A stretch of 64,000 nucleotides of DNA from contig CM050653.1 in assembly GCA_027574665.1 (NCBI GenBank), forward strand, positions 13,538,664 to 13,602,663. Direction: 5' to 3'. Positions 51,893-62,851 of the stretch are shown here, one piece after another; position 1 is the stretch's first letter; every line of letters begins with the position of its first letter. The stretch comes from Rhynochetos jubatus (Eukaryota > Chordata > Aves > Eurypygiformes > Rhynochetidae). Under the pieces are notes generated by a model that had not been told where the DNA came from, searched no databases, and was given only the letters and a program-made list of their open reading frames with translations. Made by a program: the position numbers and the translations under genes.

Positions 51893-53890
51893 CACCATGA
51901 AAAGTACTTTTATTTTTTATTTAAAAGTGATATGCAAATTAGAGCAAGGCAATGACCAGCCAAACACTAAAGCAAAACACTATTCTTGATATTTCATAAA
52001 ATAATGTGAACATTAAATAAAATTGATCATGAAGTTATATTTTGAAATTACAGGAAAAAATACTGGTTAGAAATCCAGCATAATAAAGAGCCTGAAGCAT
52101 TTTCCACAAGAGATTTTGCACATATGCACAAGTCCAATTAGCAAGAAACACTTTTCAAAAGAAAAAGCATTGAGGCAAATCATATGTCAGTAAGATCTAC
52201 ACGTAATACTTGTATTTGGTATATGTGATCAATATCAGTGTTATTTCTCATTTTAGAAAGTTTATTTTAAGTGAAGTTTTTACACCTGAGACACAGCTAA
52301 GTTGAACTTAATATAAGCCACATGATTAGTAAAAATTATCTGTTAAACATGTGTTTACATATCCAAAGCTACAGACAGTATAACCTTCGGAACAGGATTC
52401 ATATTCATTTGCATAGATTTGAAGCAATAGTAGCTACAATATAAACTGTAACACTGGAATTGTTGAAAGGGTTTTCCTTTAATATCCAGCAAAGCAAAAT
52501 AATAACAGGAGAGCATTCTCTGTTGTCATGGAAACACTAATGTCCACTGCAAATTATGTTACTTTGAAAACTATTTACTACACCAGTTTGAACAATTGTT
52601 GTAAAATTTCGTGGTATTTTAACAGAGAGGCAACACCCCTGCTGTTCTGAAGTTTAGTACTTTGTGAAAACAGATACATAAATATTGGCTGGACCACCAG
52701 CCAGACACTTTCTAAACTGGAACTTTTTCACATCTTCTTCCTTTGAGTAATAGGAAATGACTAAGCTCGGAGTGCTGAAAATCCCCTTATTGTTGGAAAC
52801 TCCTCTATTGTTTCAGGCTGGAGACTCATAAGGAAAACAAGTTATGCAGAAGGGAAATCCACAGGACTGGATCACTAAAAGGGTTCCCCAGCCTGTGCAG
52901 GGAAACACAGGACCTCACATGTTTTCTAAACTTTACAGCCAACTCTTCAGCGAAGGGATAAGCCTACAGACCAGTCCTTTCTGAAACAAATAGGTCTATA
53001 TCACAGCTGATGTCAGGCCCTGGAGCCCTCAAACAGGCCCTAAGGTGTGACATGATCTCTTTGTACCAGGTTTGTTTACAGGATCTCCCTCTCATCACCT
53101 CCAGCTAGGGCCATGGGCACTGGGAAGTCATCCTGGATGACTCATATAAAATGAAAGGAGATTTGCATTCCTGGAGGTTTCTGTTAAAATCCAGATGCTT
53201 GAAAGCAGTTGAATAGTCACAGAAATACATGCAGTGTCCTAACACCCCTCGGGTGAGCCCTGGAGAAAGATGCCTTTACCTAGCTGTCATTAACTACATG
53301 CTGCACATACAAGATGTTGCACAGCTCAGCTGTGCCCCAGCATACATGCGTTTGAAGGGATTTCTCTGCAGGAAGGGATGCAGGAAACATCACGTCTCCC
53401 AAAATTCCCTGATAACACAGAGGAAAAGCAACATTCCATTCCTTCCCAGGGTTTCTAATAGCTACAGAGAGTATCAGTGTGGGGCAAAGGTCAGATGCAG
53501 CTCCCTTATACAAACTGGTGAAGAGAGAGAAGTAAAATCCCCTAAATAGAGAGCCTGCAGATCTGTGAGTTATGCTGAAGTTGAGATGGGAGTCAAGGAT
53601 CTTACTCTTCTCTGCTAACCTCGCCTTGTGAGGCCCAGCAACAACACAGTGTTTAATGCAAAACTTGTACAGTTTGATTTTGATCCCAAAATTCACATGG
53701 AGAAAGTCTTGTGAATAATTTTACCAAAGTCAACAGCTCATCCAGTGTTTGGTTCAAATGTTTCCACCAGTTGTATCTGACTAGCACAAAGTTTTTCTGA
53801 AGTTTACAGAAATTACTTTCAAGCCTTTTAAATGCCAGCATGTGAAGGGCAGATACATCATTAATACATATTGTTGACTTTTTATGACAG
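51893..53890. other. Noncoding DNA, GC rising from 52.7 kb
   Basis: The first 800 bp are AT-rich and unremarkable, with an RFX X-box-like site (gttgtcatggaaac, 52522-52535). From about 52.7 kb base composition becomes clearly GC-richer. Opposed frames overlap at 53229-53549 (plus, 106 codons) and 53280-53696 (minus, 138 codons). I recognise neither and see no splice or promoter context, so I do not call a gene. Confidence 0.5.
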
Positions 53891-54046
53891 TATTCACCTT
53901 ACTTGGTCACATACCTCACTGGACCAGAGATTCTGCCCAGGCAGTATAACATAGGTCTTTGCTGATATTGCAAACATTGCCATTGTTCCATCTAGAAACC
54001 TTTATTCAGTAAATGATTTATAAATATGACAGGTTAAACAGGAAAA
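53891..54046 (+). repeat. Direct-repeat pair, copy A
   Basis: About 155 bp sharing roughly four-fifths of its bases with copy B 737 bp downstream, in the same order and with almost no net indel. Shared exact blocks include 'agattctgcccaggcagta', 'ctagaaacct' and 'aaatgatttataa'. Flanks of the two copies are unrelated. It may be two insertions of one unidentified interspersed repeat, or an old tandem duplication whose remainder has diverged. Confidence 0.8.
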
Positions 54047-54627
54047 AAACAGCAGCATTGACACAGTGTTCATGTGACACAAGGCACAGCACCAGATTTC
54101 CATGGAGCAGTTTTATGTTTTCGTGGTAAACATCTTTTGAGACTCAGCAAACATCATCTTGGGTTGCCTCAGGGAGTCAACTCATCTGCACATGCTCTGA
54201 CAGTGTCAGATGATTGCTGGGGCTTTTAAACATCACATGAATGAACGTCAGAGTTGCCTGAAGGCTCTCAAGCAGTGTGGGGTAAACTCAATTTTGCCAC
54301 CTTGGAGATGAGGGATTAGAGCCTTGCTTGGCTTTTTGTTAAGGAAAAGTGATGAGAAGGAAGAAACAGCAGAGCTGGAATGGAGAGTCAGAGGCAAAAT
54401 TTATTTGGGAGGAAAGGAAAGATACAGAAAAGCTTGAGAAGTGTGGTCAATTCCTTTGTCCTTCCTCATGTCCTAGCGAAAACCTTCCTTACTTTCGCAA
54501 CGATGGCAGGGAATGCCCTGGGTGTTCAACCCTATCCTGCAGACAATGCTGCCAGCAGGGCCATGGCGTTTTTATCTCTACTTTTGCCTGCTCTTTCCCC
54601 AAACTGCCTCTGGCATTTCAGTGATAG
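54047..54627. other. Spacer between the direct repeats
   Basis: About 580 bp of moderately GC-rich sequence. Three overlapping plus-strand frames of 87-106 codons begin in or cross it (from 54349, 54380 and 54513), none with a recognisable domain. No terminal structures of a known transposon are visible. Confidence 0.5.
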
Positions 54628-54783
54628 CATTCACCTTCCTTGATTGCACACCTCCACCAGGCCACAGATTCTGCCCAGGCAGTACAGCACAGGTCATGCT
54701 GTTACAGCAAACAGTGCCATCGTTCCACCTAGAAACCTTCATTCAGCAAATGATTTATAAGCATAGCAGATTAGACAGGGAAA
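54628..54783 (+). repeat. Direct-repeat pair, copy B
   Basis: Second copy of the unit at 53891-54046. It differs mainly by transitions, several of them consistent with CpG loss or gain, e.g. 'ccatcgttcc' here against 'ccattgttcc' in copy A. Divergence this high implies an old duplication or an old repeat family. Confidence 0.8.
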
Positions 54784-57700
54784 ACAAGTTGCTTGCTTTA
54801 CATACATCTGGGTCTGGTTGTGAAGAACATTAAGGAATAACTCGTATGAGCAATAAAACAACCTAGGTCTTCTGACCCTGTACCAAAATCACACCCACAG
54901 AGCTATGCCAGTGCCTCCTTAGATAAACCAGAGGTATTACTAAACCATTTTTACCCTAACTTTAGGGCATTTATGAGTACAAAGACTTTGTACCCAAATT
55001 TCAAACCTTGAATTGTTCTTCTGTGTCCAGCCTAGATTTTCTCCTAAGAGCTGGTTTTGATCTCAGATATCTTTTATGACTCAGCACCCTGGCATGGTGA
55101 CAGTGACAAAACATTAATGTACATTTGTACAGTGATATTGTTTGGACTAAAGTGAAACCAGAAAAAGCCTTTAATCTTTTGGCCAGAAGCTAAACAGGTA
55201 GCATGACAAATTCATGAGCATCTGGACTGTGCAGTGACTTTCAGATTTGACGACAACCTGAGGCTTCAGAGTGAATAACTGATGGAAACCTCAAAATGTG
55301 TGTGTGTGGGGAGAAGTGTGAAAGAGACCAGCTACAGGCACATATTTTAGACAGGAAAAATGCCATCTGTTAAAGACAGTTCACGTGAGAGCACTGTGGC
55401 AGATCTTATATCTGATTCTCCACACGAATGTGTTGGTGGAAGTCAGGTTTAGCACCAAGGAGGTCAAAACTGCTGAGAGATCAGGTTCGGGCTGATGCTG
55501 TACCTCCCTGCTGTGTAAAAGCAGAAGAGATCATATGTGGCTGCTGAAATCACTGACTCATTTGGGTACCATCAAATGCCTGTAATTAATTCAACATGCC
55601 TAGTGCCTGGAATAGTGGCGTAGGCGTTCAGACAACATGTTACTCTGAAAAAATATACAGTGAGAGAGAGCCTTGCACAGCCCTACTTACCATAGCTTGT
55701 ACTTACTGCCTTATGGACTTCCAAGAAGATGGGGCTCATTGGGAGTGCTGTACCTCCAGAGGGGGAATGTAAATCAGTGTACCCAGACACCTAGGAAATA
55801 TGAGAGTTTGAGCTTGAAACCAATCCAAGTTCAGGCTACTTTGTCCGACTGCGGCTGTGTGACATTGCTGCGAAGCAATACGGGACAGTGAGGACATTCC
55901 AGCCAGACCCCATAGGAGCACATGCAGCATAGGGCTTCAAAGGTCACCTCAAAGCTATCCCTAAATATGGCTACATCCAGGCAGAGCACCCAAGGCGAAA
56001 ATACAACTCAGGACTACCTGTGCACAGGCAACTACAGAAGTGTCCTGTGTAGTTTCTTGGGAGCAGAACAGACCAGACGGTGTCTGGGTGCCACCTGCAA
56101 GGAGAAACACACCCACTGCTGCTTGCTCAGGGAAGCGTGTTGTTCATTTACAATCACTCTCGTTCTCAGTGATCTCCATGCTGAAGCATGTTAGCACTTA
56201 CAGAAAAACAGGAAAGCTGTGGGCTACTGACCCATATCTGCATAAAGCCTCAAATTAATCTTCCTCTCCTGCTCTTTTCCATGCTCAGTGATGACTGAAA
56301 ATAGAGAGGACAGTGATTAGATTATTTTACTAATCTTTATCCTATTTATTAAATCATGACATTACATCCCCCATTGAATTACATAACTATACTACTGAGA
56401 AGTGTAATATGATCCATTTTTCTTTCAAAACACTGAATAAAAGGCATGTTTATGACACATTTCAGAGGAAATTAGACAATGAGATTTTTGTGCTCAGAAA
56501 TGAGATGCGGGTTTATCTTGCCATGCTTAATATTCATGCTAATTCACAGTGAACTTTTTACTGTTATCAGAGAAACATATTCTTTAGGTGTAAATTTGAT
56601 CTACTGTCTGCTAACTCAAGATTACATGAGTGGCTTTTGGCCCGCCTCCCTTTGTATTCTCTTACATACTAACATGCAGTGCAAGACAATACCGGCGTAA
56701 TGATCTTCCTGATTTTTTCCCCTGTTGTTTTTATTTCTGAACCCTAGAAATTCCTGGTTTGATGTAGGCAAATGACACGGGGTTATTACACCATTCTCTT
56801 CTATCACAAATGGATCTGAAGCTCTTTTTACTCAAAGTACTTCCAGCTTGCTTTATACTTCATTTCATAATGTTTTATTCTACTGGACTTTTAATCACTC
56901 AAAATCTAATAAGAAAGCCATTCCCATGACTGAAATAGAGCACCTTGTAGTTCCCCTCCCCCTTATCATATTAGTCATGTTTAAAACTATCCACAGCTCT
57001 TTCTAGCTCAGTTTAGGGATTTGTGTATACATTTAAATCGCAAAGCTCTCCAATCATATTGTTTTTTAAAAAGCTGCAAATCCTGTGAGCTTTCCTTTAA
57101 CCACCAACAGCTAGATGAAGTATTTCCATCAGGATTTTAAGGAACTATATACATAAAAGGTTCAATATGTGCAAGCATACTTGAAAAAGCAGGTATATTT
57201 ATTGTTAATCACCTTGCCTGATAGCTGCCTGCTGGATAAGTCTTCCTTCTTAAAAGAAAAAAAAGGAAAAAAAAAAAAAAGAAAAAGGAAAATTTAGTCT
57301 CTCTAGCTGATGCTCAGCTATCATCTTCTCCAGGAGCTGTATCTAACAGTCACCTTATCCACAGCTGAGGACGTAATTACTCTCTCCATTACTGTTTTCT
57401 GGGTTGCTGTAGTGTGTGCTGTCTCTCCCTGGCTGCAGATTTCAGCTGGATCTCAGGAGAGGGAGCTTGCCAAGCACATGTACACTACACTTACAAAATG
57501 AAACACTTCCCATAGTAGATGTTTTAGCAGTAGTAAATACAATCAGCAAGTTAAACTAGGACACAATGAAATTTAGATGTTGCACACTAACAGATGTGCT
57601 GCTTGTAGTATACTGATAATTTCTCAACAGAATACCAAAAAAGAGGGAGAAGCTCTTTAGTCAGTTTTTCTTTGCTCTCCAGGCAGGAGCTCTCCTCTGC

Positions 57701-57981
57701 AGATCACCACCACCATTTATAAGGGATAAAAACTGTGGAACAGAAGGCTTTGGTAAAGTGTTACTCCAGCACTCTCTCTTCAGTGTAATTGTTGGACTCC
57801 TGTGTTACAAAAACAAGGCTTGGACCTGGGTTGTAAAGGAAAACTGCTTACTAATTAGCTGTCCTCAGTTTAGGCACTGAACAGCACAGTTCATCTTGCT
57901 TTGCACAGTTAAATGAATATCAATTTTCAGACTGGCAAAACAGTGAAAACAAGAGAAAACTAACTATTTGAATTTTCCAGT
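54784..57981. other. Noncoding DNA, partly GC-richer
   Basis: The part up to about 56.3 kb is GC-richer than the rest of the window; the remainder returns to AT-rich. A short TG run lies near 55300 and an A-rich tract at 57.25 kb. Frames are below 95 codons and unrecognised. No gene is called. Confidence 0.55.
57252..57292 (+). repeat. A-rich tract (A/G only)
   Basis: Forty-one bases of A interrupted by single or double G, including a run of 14 A. It resembles a decayed poly-A tail or simple repeat; no retroposon is recognised upstream. Confidence 0.9.
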
Positions 57982-58330
57982 TGTCATGGTTTAACTCTGG
58001 TCAGCAAAAATACCACAAAGCTGCTCTCAAAGATCCCCCCTCCTCAGCAGAGGGGAAGAATCAGAGGAAAAAGACAAGGAAGCTTGTAAAATTGAGAGGA
58101 GAACTATTTACTAATTGAATCTAAATGAACCATATATATACATGAACAAATATATACAAATACTACTAATAATAGATAATTAAAATAATAGAAAATAAAG
58201 CATATGACACAATATGATACAACAGCTCACCACCTGCCAACCGATGCACAACCAAGTTCCAAGAAGTGAGAGTCAGAGCCAGAGAGCCTGAGAGCCAGAG
58301 CCCAAGACTGATCGCAGCCTGAGAGTGACC
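57982..58330 (-). mobile_element. Avian endogenous retrovirus LTR fragment
   Basis: The terminus tgtcatggtttaac, followed by 'accacaaagctgctc', a C-rich patch, 'gaagaatcagagga', an A/T-rich middle and then 'agctcaccacctgccaaccg' plus 'atgcacaacc', follows the layout of a dispersed retroviral LTR I remember from many bird genomes. From memory of that family the transcribed sense is the minus strand, so 57982 is the LTR's 3' end. No internal viral genes (gag, pol, env) are seen on either side, so it is a solo or truncated LTR. The inner border near 58330 is uncertain because similarity fades after 58255 and short GAGCC/GAGAG units follow. Confidence 0.65.
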
Positions 58331-58376
58331 GCAGCAGAGTCCGAGGGAACCCTATCACCGACAGCATGACTGGGAA

Positions 58377-58500
58377 AACTAACAGACCCACCAACTCACT
58401 CTCTAACTCTCTTTTTGGTCCTTTGCTAACTCCTTTGTTAGCTGCTTTGCTGACTCCTTTGCTGACTTGTGAGTGAGTGAGTTCGGGTGGTCTGTTAGTT
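58377..58500. repeat. Imperfect inverted repeat enclosing 12-mer tandem repeats
   Basis: Left arm 58377-58403 begins aactaacagaccca and right arm 58471-58500 ends with 'ggtctgttagtt'; about 25 of 30 positions can pair. The loop holds four consecutive 12-mers at 58422-58469: tttgctaactcc, tttgttagctgc, tttgctgactcc, tttgctgacttg. The structure lies between the LTR fragment and a CR1 fragment and could be part of the LTR's U3/R region or a separate foldback. Confidence 0.8.
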
Positions 58501-58565
58501 TGCCTGGGTCATGTCCAGCTTTTTGTCCACCATTACCCCCAAATCCTTCTCGTCAGGGCTGCAAA
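58500..58565 (-). mobile_element. CR1 ORF2 internal fragment, minus strand
   Basis: The plus strand 'gggtcatgtccagcttttt', 'gtccaccattacccccaaat' and 'ccttctcgtcagggctg' is the reverse complement of the CR1 segment encoding the [18 protein letters not shown]-type peptide, the same segment seen at about 4030-4090 in copy 1. It has neither a 3' end nor a 5' continuation, so it is an internal piece and not a normal truncated insertion. Confidence 0.75.
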
Positions 58566-59004
58566 TGAAATCTGGTTTCTTTGTTCAAATAGAACTAAGT
58601 ATTTGGAAAAACAAAGTGGATATGCGGTGGTCTAACAGTCACAAGCGAAGTTCTTCAAACTCTGAGCTCTCTTCCGTTGTCTGAGTGGCAGCTGACAAGC
58701 AGCAGATGTTTTGTCCATGGTAAGACCATTGTCTTTCATTCTAATGTACAGTTCCTTGTGACAAATCATTGTCACCTGAGTCTTTGAGGGATATTGGAAT
58801 GGGGGCTGTAATACCAGTAAGCCTGGTTTTTATTGTCATCCTTTTTCTTTAGCATTTATTTTGCAGTACTGCTCAGGTACAATACGTTTCCAGTTAAGTG
58901 GGGGAGAAGGGGAAAGAAAAGCTGTTTGTAGTGGGAAAATTCACTGTCTTAAGACTTTGCCAGTAAATCAGGCTGATTTTGTAAAGCCAAATGCTTGGAA
59001 ACAT
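58566..59004. other. Unassigned noncoding DNA
   Basis: About 440 bp between the CR1 fragment and the MIR-like SINE. I recognise no repeat or gene; it might include more of the composite element upstream. Confidence 0.5.
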
Positions 59005-59128
59005 GGTCAGCTGATTAAGGCTGTGACTCAGGAGATCTGGCTTCAGTTCCTGGCACTCACTGCATCACCTTGGGCAAATCACTTTACTGCTTTTACCCTT
59101 GCAATTCCAAATGTGGAGGAAGAATCCT
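59005..59128 (+). mobile_element. MIR-like SINE relic
   Basis: 'gactcaggagatctggcttc' followed by 'agttcctggcactcac' resembles the tRNA-derived head with a B-box-like segment. 'caccttgggcaaatcacttt' matches the strongly conserved MIR core (normally '...gaccttgggcaagtcactta'), and 'gcaattccaaatgtggagg' fits the following 'cagtttcc..atctg' part. The order and spacing fit the ancient amniote MIR family. These SINEs were copied by L2-type enzymes and have long been inactive. Confidence 0.62.
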
Positions 59129-62100
59129 AGTAACATTTCTTTTGCCTTCTCCCTCCCTCCACCATGGAGCACCAGTGCATCTTACTAGCTGGACACAGCT
59201 GACAGAATGGGTTTTGTGTTCAGCATGAAGCTCCCTGGCATCAGCTGAAATGAAATGTGTATATAAGAAATTCTGTTCTGCAGCCTTAAAGGCACTCTGA
59301 GGTGGCTCTATAAATAAATGGTTGTGAAGAAAAAACATAAAGCTGTCCTTCAGTAAATCAGCTATGTGCCTTCCCTTATTTCCATAGATGCCTCTCTGGC
59401 AATGACAGACAGACGTGTTGTTAGTAGTGGCAGCAATGGAGCTGCCACTAGCTGCTTTTGCTGATAAATATTACTGCTGCCAAAGCACCTGCGATGGTAA
59501 CCTTCAGGGGCGTGCCATGCAAATACTTGCCAAGCGTGGCTTCCCTGCTCCTGAGGGTGCTCTGGTTTGGACTGGGCTCCAGCGCAGCAATGTTTCCTTG
59601 TGGAGGCTGTGCATGCTTCAACAGTCATCTGTGGATATGGTCCTTTCCAAACTGTCATCAGTCAGAAGCAAAGGAATCACTTTTCAACCTCTGATCTCCC
59701 AAGTATTCTTAATGGGCATGTATCCAGACATTTTCATTAATGTAAGTAGCAGCTAACTAAGCTGGCTAATAAGCTGTCTCTGTTTTTCCCTCATTTTCAA
59801 TCAACATAACTAATCAACATGCCAGAGAATGCAGAATACTGTACAAGCTCTTGAGAGGAGAAGCATTTTTAATCATTGTGATTGTTCATCTGTTGATAAA
59901 AAAGTGTCTTAAAATTAATATAATCATAGCTTGTGATGCTGAATCTTTAATAGCATATGGAAAACACATTTAACACAACATGGAAAAGGGTTTTTTGTGG
60001 GATTTGCTCTGAATTAAAAATGTACTGATGTGAAAATTCAGGGGGTTGGAGGCACAGTGATGAACAGTTAAATAACCTATTTCATTAGCAAGAAGAGATG
60101 AACGGGATCAAAATTCAAACTGAATTGAAAATGTCTATGAATAGGTGACAGTAAGAAAAAGAAATAACATAGCTAAAAATGTTTTGCATCTTTTGAGTTT
60201 ATCAAGCACTTTATAAATCTGAATGAATAAAGGCAAAGCAGATCATAATAAGATTAATATTATAATTCACATTTTACATATGGAACAGCTGACACAAATT
60301 AAAATTAGAACCAATATTACCAAAAGACACTTGCTTTAAAAAGTCATTCTGATGCTCAAAAACCTGTCTGTCCTTCACTGAGAAGTCAAGGTTCCCCAAC
60401 CCCTAGAAAGAGAATTAATTTTAGAGGTCTTAACTCTAAAATACAATCACCCATATGTATGCAGCAAGGCTTTGCAAAATTGGTAATGGAAACCATAATG
60501 ATTGCACCATATTAGGCTTCTTGGACTCAATTTGTCTAAGTCAGTCACCATGAGCATCCTTTAGAGTTAGGGAATTTTCATTAGTACTGCCAGTGGAGTC
60601 TAAGGTATCATTCATCACATCCTAAAGTGGCTAGTTTAAGCAAGCCAGATGAATTACACCTTAAAAATGCATGTTTTTCTGTGTTAATTATAAAGAAAAC
60701 ATAGAGCATCTGTAGATGCTACAGGCCCAGCTCTTGAGCTCTAAAAACACTCAGTGTTAATGGGTTGTTTTTATAACTACCTTAGGTACAAAGACAGTAG
60801 CAGGTAAATCCTATGCACAGAGAGACATTTCTGTTGTCTAAAACTCATCCTCATAATAAATTACTTATACCTATTGGGCAGTACCACAAATATTTGTTAA
60901 AATTCCTAGAGAAACACACATGCCTCAATCACATATACATATTTATATGACCATTCATGACAGTCAATTACTGATGACATTCTCAAAATTATACATCTGA
61001 GAATCTGACCTGTAGTTTATTTGGTCAAATTTCATTTTTAACCCAAGAAAAGATGAGTGTGTCTTTATCCTTGTTTGTGTTCAGTCTAGGCATTTTCCCT
61101 CATAAGCACTGAAAACCCTGCTGTATATACAAAGGCCATCTAAAAATTAATTTCACAACTCCGTTGCAGAAGAAGCCTCACTAACCTAGGTTATCTTATT
61201 AATTATGATGAATTATCCTGTCAGCTGAGATGAAAGACATTAATAAAAATACAATTTTGGAAGCGCTCACAGAGCAGTTCATCTGTTGTTCCAAATGTTT
61301 TTGTGCTGGGAGTATGTGCCCCTGACACAGGAATGAACTCCTGCTTTTTACCTATGGTACTTAATGTGCACACAGGACCCTGAAAGATGTACAGTCTCTA
61401 AATACAGGTTAAAAATGTTCCTGTAAAACAAATAAATATTGTTTTCTTATTTTTACAGAGAAAAAATTGAACTAAATGTAGGAATGAGTTTGTCAAAGGG
61501 TTCAGGGGAGTTTTCTCTTGTAACAGAAGATACCACATTCCATTCTAGAATTCAAATCAGGACACCATCCTGCTGCTGTTTTATCCTAGGAATCATATGG
61601 CTGTGGAGATCAGAAAATAACAGCTCTTTTTTCCAGGAACCAACACTGAAGATGTAACATGAAAACAACTTTCTTTTATAACATTGGTGTCACATACAAG
61701 AAATCAGAATTAATGTTGGGATCTCTTTCTACAAAGGTGAAACACTTCTTGGAATTAACTATCCATAAGCTCCACCTACATGATCTTATGCAAATAGATT
61801 CATTTCATCCTGGTTATACTTTGAAGCATTCAGCTATAAGACAGCTTTGATCTAAGGGATGAAATGCTAAGTTATAACGAAACTATGGGAGATTTATAAG
61901 CCCAGCTGAGCAACTGGCTTATTGTTTTGTGATCACTTTTATACTAAAATGGTTAAATAACATCTAGATTGAAACTAGATTTTATGTGGATAGTTCCACA
62001 GCACATGTGACATGGTTTGGATATATGTGCAAAAACCCCCACAGCAGACATACCCAAGATTATGTATCATGACACAACCAATCTTCTTCTCAAACTTGAG

Positions 62101-62414
62101 TTGATTTCAAATCCCTTTCTACCTGTCTAGGCTTGAATCTTTGTGCTTTGGAAATGTTCTAGCCATTTATACCTAAGGTTTGCTTCCTGTCATATTCATC
62201 GCTTTTTAATTAAGAACTGGACTGAAAAGGGAAGGACAGGAATGAGTGACTATATAGTTCACTGCTTACAGAAGTCTCACAGGAAATGGGACACTGCTGG
62301 GTTTTACCAATTAGGACAGTGGGTCCTCATTTACAAATGAGACTCAACTGAGGTCCCCCATAGACTACACATCTGTTACACTAGTAGGAAAAGAAAAGCA
62401 CACCCTGTCCATAT

Positions 62415-62442
62415 AGCACAACCAACCTGTATTGGTTGTGCT
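62415..62442. repeat. Perfect 11-bp inverted repeat, 6-nt loop
   Basis: Arms agcacaaccaa and ttggttgtgct are exact reverse complements around the loop cctgta. This is the longest perfect short hairpin I found. Weak A/T pairing may extend the stem beyond a small bulge. No RNA gene family is recognised. Confidence 0.9.
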
Positions 62443-62821
62443 TTATAGAGTCTGGTGCTGAATGGAGGCCTGTGGAGGAAGAATATGTACCTGCTATCAG
62501 GCTAAGGCTTGCAGGAAAGAGAGAAAACAGTCAGTTCAGTGTTGTCAGGACTTCAACATTTCCACACATATCCACTCTGAGTGATATGAATGAATTGTTA
62601 GAAATGTAGGCAGAGAAGTGGTTTTGAGGATCTGAACCTACATATCCCTAAATCTTAAATGTGATATACCCAGAAAATCCCTTTTTCCAGCTTAGGATAT
62701 ATTTAAAAAGAAGTATTATGGTCAAATATTACAAGAGAATAAACATTAAATTTTATCACCTGTAAGATCAACAGCTCTAATAAGCAGTAAATCAGTGCAG
62801 TGGCAAAAAACAGGTTGAGAA

Positions 62822-62851
62822 ACGTGCATGCATATGCATGCATGTGTGTGT
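62822..62851. repeat. 30-bp alternating purine-pyrimidine tract with palindrome
   Basis: Thirty bases alternate purine and pyrimidine without interruption. They include the perfect 18-bp palindrome tgcatgcatatgcatgca (62825-62842) and a (TG)n end. It is a Z-DNA-prone simple sequence. Confidence 0.88.

Noticed and set aside
53280-53696. 138-codon minus-strand frame as a gene
   Set aside because: No recognisable domain, an overlapping frame on the other strand, and no promoter, splice or poly-A context that stands out.
55296-55309. Short TG microsatellite near 55.3 kb
   Set aside because: Only a few units; ordinary low-complexity sequence.
58130-58201. AT-rich stretch with aataaa inside the LTR fragment as a poly-A signal
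   Set aside because: The likely LTR sense strand is minus, and such hexamers are expected by chance in A/T-rich sequence.
57982-58330. Full-length endogenous retrovirus
   Set aside because: No second LTR and no gag, pol or env remnants were seen within the window on either side.
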